Source: a gamma proteobacterium HTCC2207 (GTDB taxonomy: Bacteria > Pseudomonadota > Gammaproteobacteria > Pseudomonadales > Porticoccaceae). Taken from it: a DNA stretch of 64,000 nucleotides. Shown piece by piece: positions 63,257 through 64,000 of this stretch (position 1 is its first letter; each line of letters starts with the position of its first letter). The notes beneath the pieces were generated by a model that searched no databases, had not been told where the DNA came from, and saw only the letters and a list, made by a program, of their open reading frames with translations. The translations under genes were made by a program, and so were the position numbers. The DNA is taken from the NCBI GenBank assembly GCA_000153445.1, contig CH672397.1:80020-144019 (forward strand), in the 5' to 3' direction.

Positions 63257-64000
63257 CTACAGCATCGAGGATTGATGAATAATCTCATTTGAATTAGCCG
63301 GCAGGGAGATACTGGTGCCGTCTTGCCCTAAAGTGGTGTCAGAGAAAACATCGTCTACACCCTCCAGCCAGATCACCTCCATACCCGGCGCGATTAAGGG
63401 TGGCACTATATGGTAGTAGAGCAGATGACTTACATTGGCATCCCGCGCGATCTCGGCGGCCTCGACGGGCGTGGTGTGATAGTCGTGAATATCATTAAAT
63501 ATTCTTTCTCGCAGCGGATTACCGGTCCGCGCAGCAGACTCCGCCATCAATAAAACCAGCTTTGTCGACAGTGCCTCATGGACCAACAGGTCAACACCTG
63601 CGGAGTGCTTTTCTATAATCGGCGACTTAACGGTATCGCCAGAGATCAACAGGCTGCGGTCTTTATAGGTAAATTTGTAAGCCACGGCCGGTGTGATCGG
63701 AAAATGATTGGCGGCGATCATTTCGATCTTGATATGGTCACTGGCATAGACCGTTACTGCATCAGCCCCTTTTGGCAATGCATAACTCTTGGGACTCATG
63801 CCGGCGCCGCTTGGCGGTGCAACTAAAGTCCCATGATGATCGGTACGATGCACAGCATCCCGAGCATAGGCTTGATTAAAACCGGCGACTACTTCTGTTA
63901 CGCCTTCGGGACCATAGACTGGCAGCGGACTACTGTTATTGTCTGCGACCCAACGCAACATTGCCATTTCACCTAGACCGTCGATATGGTCGGGAATGAA
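63257..64000 (-). CDS. Metallo-beta-lactamase-fold hydrolase, 5' part outside the window
   Basis: At least 247 residues, C-terminus complete, with the frame open to the right edge. FIPDHIDGLGEMAMLRW marks the metal-binding loop (the DH of HxHxDH), followed by ANHFPITPAVAYKF, LISGDTVKSPIIEKHSAGVD, LVHEALST and the C-terminal YYHIVPPL with the late histidine. This matches MBL-fold hydrolases of the RNase Z / arylsulfatase-like group. The second histidine of HxHxDH appears to be Ile here (I-P-D-H), with the first off the edge. An internal ATG at 63967 would cut the motif and is not the true start. Confidence 0.82.
   Translation of the reverse strand, partial: FIPDHIDGLGEMAMLRWVADNNSSPLPVYGPEGVTEVVAGFNQAYARDAVHRTDHHGTLVAPPSGAGMSPKSYALPKGADAVTVYASDHIKIEMIAANHFPITPAVAYKFTYKDRSLLISGDTVKSPIIEKHSAGVDLLVHEALSTKLVLLMAESAARTGNPLRERIFNDIHDYHTTPVEAAEIARDANVSHLLYYHIVPPLIAPGMEVIWLEGVDDVFSDTTLGQDGTSISLPANSNEIIHQSSML

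Overview
The window is chromosomal DNA from a gammaproteobacterium. The conserved run ruvC-ruvA-ruvB-ybgC-tolQ-tolR-tolA-tolB-pal-cpoB-queE-queC-tRNA-Lys, together with proS, aspS, gltX, yebC and a PutA/Lrp pair, has a typical gammaproteobacterial order. Intermediate GC, a monofunctional Sat/CysC pair, a sulfatase, a PQQ alcohol dehydrogenase, CoA-transferase and FATP-like ligase genes fit an aerobic, probably marine heterotroph of the Cellvibrionales type (Porticoccaceae/SAR92/Halieaceae). The family-level placement is an inference. No prophage, integrase, transposase, rRNA or CRISPR array was seen.

Layout. 1-1.1 kb: 5' end of putA and a divergent Lrp-family regulator. 1.1-7.5 kb: a D-amino-acid/5-oxoproline island on the minus strand, transcribed as D-Glu cyclase-like N-domain gene, pxpA, pxpB, pxpC, D-Glu cyclase-like C-domain gene, dat, alr. 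7.6-13.4 kb: lytic transglycosylase, proS, HIT protein, HU-like protein with a Lys/Ala tail, FmdB-type zinc ribbon, aspS. 13.7-14.4 kb: a bipartite acidic/basic low-complexity protein. 14.5-23.7 kb: Ruv, Tol-Pal and queuosine genes and tRNA-Lys, followed by a duplicated 114-bp segment. 24.2-32.2 kb: S12 serine hydrolase, an M55-M17 fusion aminopeptidase, gloB, an APC permease, an ECF sigma factor with a small membrane protein, and an MFS exporter. 32.3-44.5 kb: universal stress protein, a biotinyl-carboxyltransferase fusion, YebC, two membrane proteins, tRNA-Ala, gltX, a class III CoA-transferase, LysR, cysC and sat. 44.6-64 kb: an accessory catabolic region with SDRs, nitronate monooxygenase, sulfatase, crotonases, quinol monooxygenase-like protein, three GST-family proteins, an ACAD10-like kinase, TetR, a FATP-like CoA ligase, a quinohemoprotein alcohol dehydrogenase and a metallo-hydrolase that runs off the end.

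Four things stand out. (1) The two domains fused in the mammalian mitochondrial D-glutamate cyclase are separate genes here, bracketing a complete pxpABC set and followed by D-amino-acid transaminase and alanine racemase. This suggests a D-glutamate catabolic route. (2) One ORF joins a shortened M55 (DppA) D-aminopeptidase domain to an M17 (PepA) catalytic domain, with the metal and catalytic residues of both families visible. (3) At least ten short tandem arrays (units of 9-15 bp, mostly 13 or 15) sit between genes, and in four cases the unit contains or abuts the stop codon of the preceding gene. (4) Two unusually long GST-like paralogues lie in the catabolic region.

Starts were moved inward from the longest reading frame wherever a ribosome binding site or family alignment supported it. 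All family assignments come from reading the sequence, without database searches.
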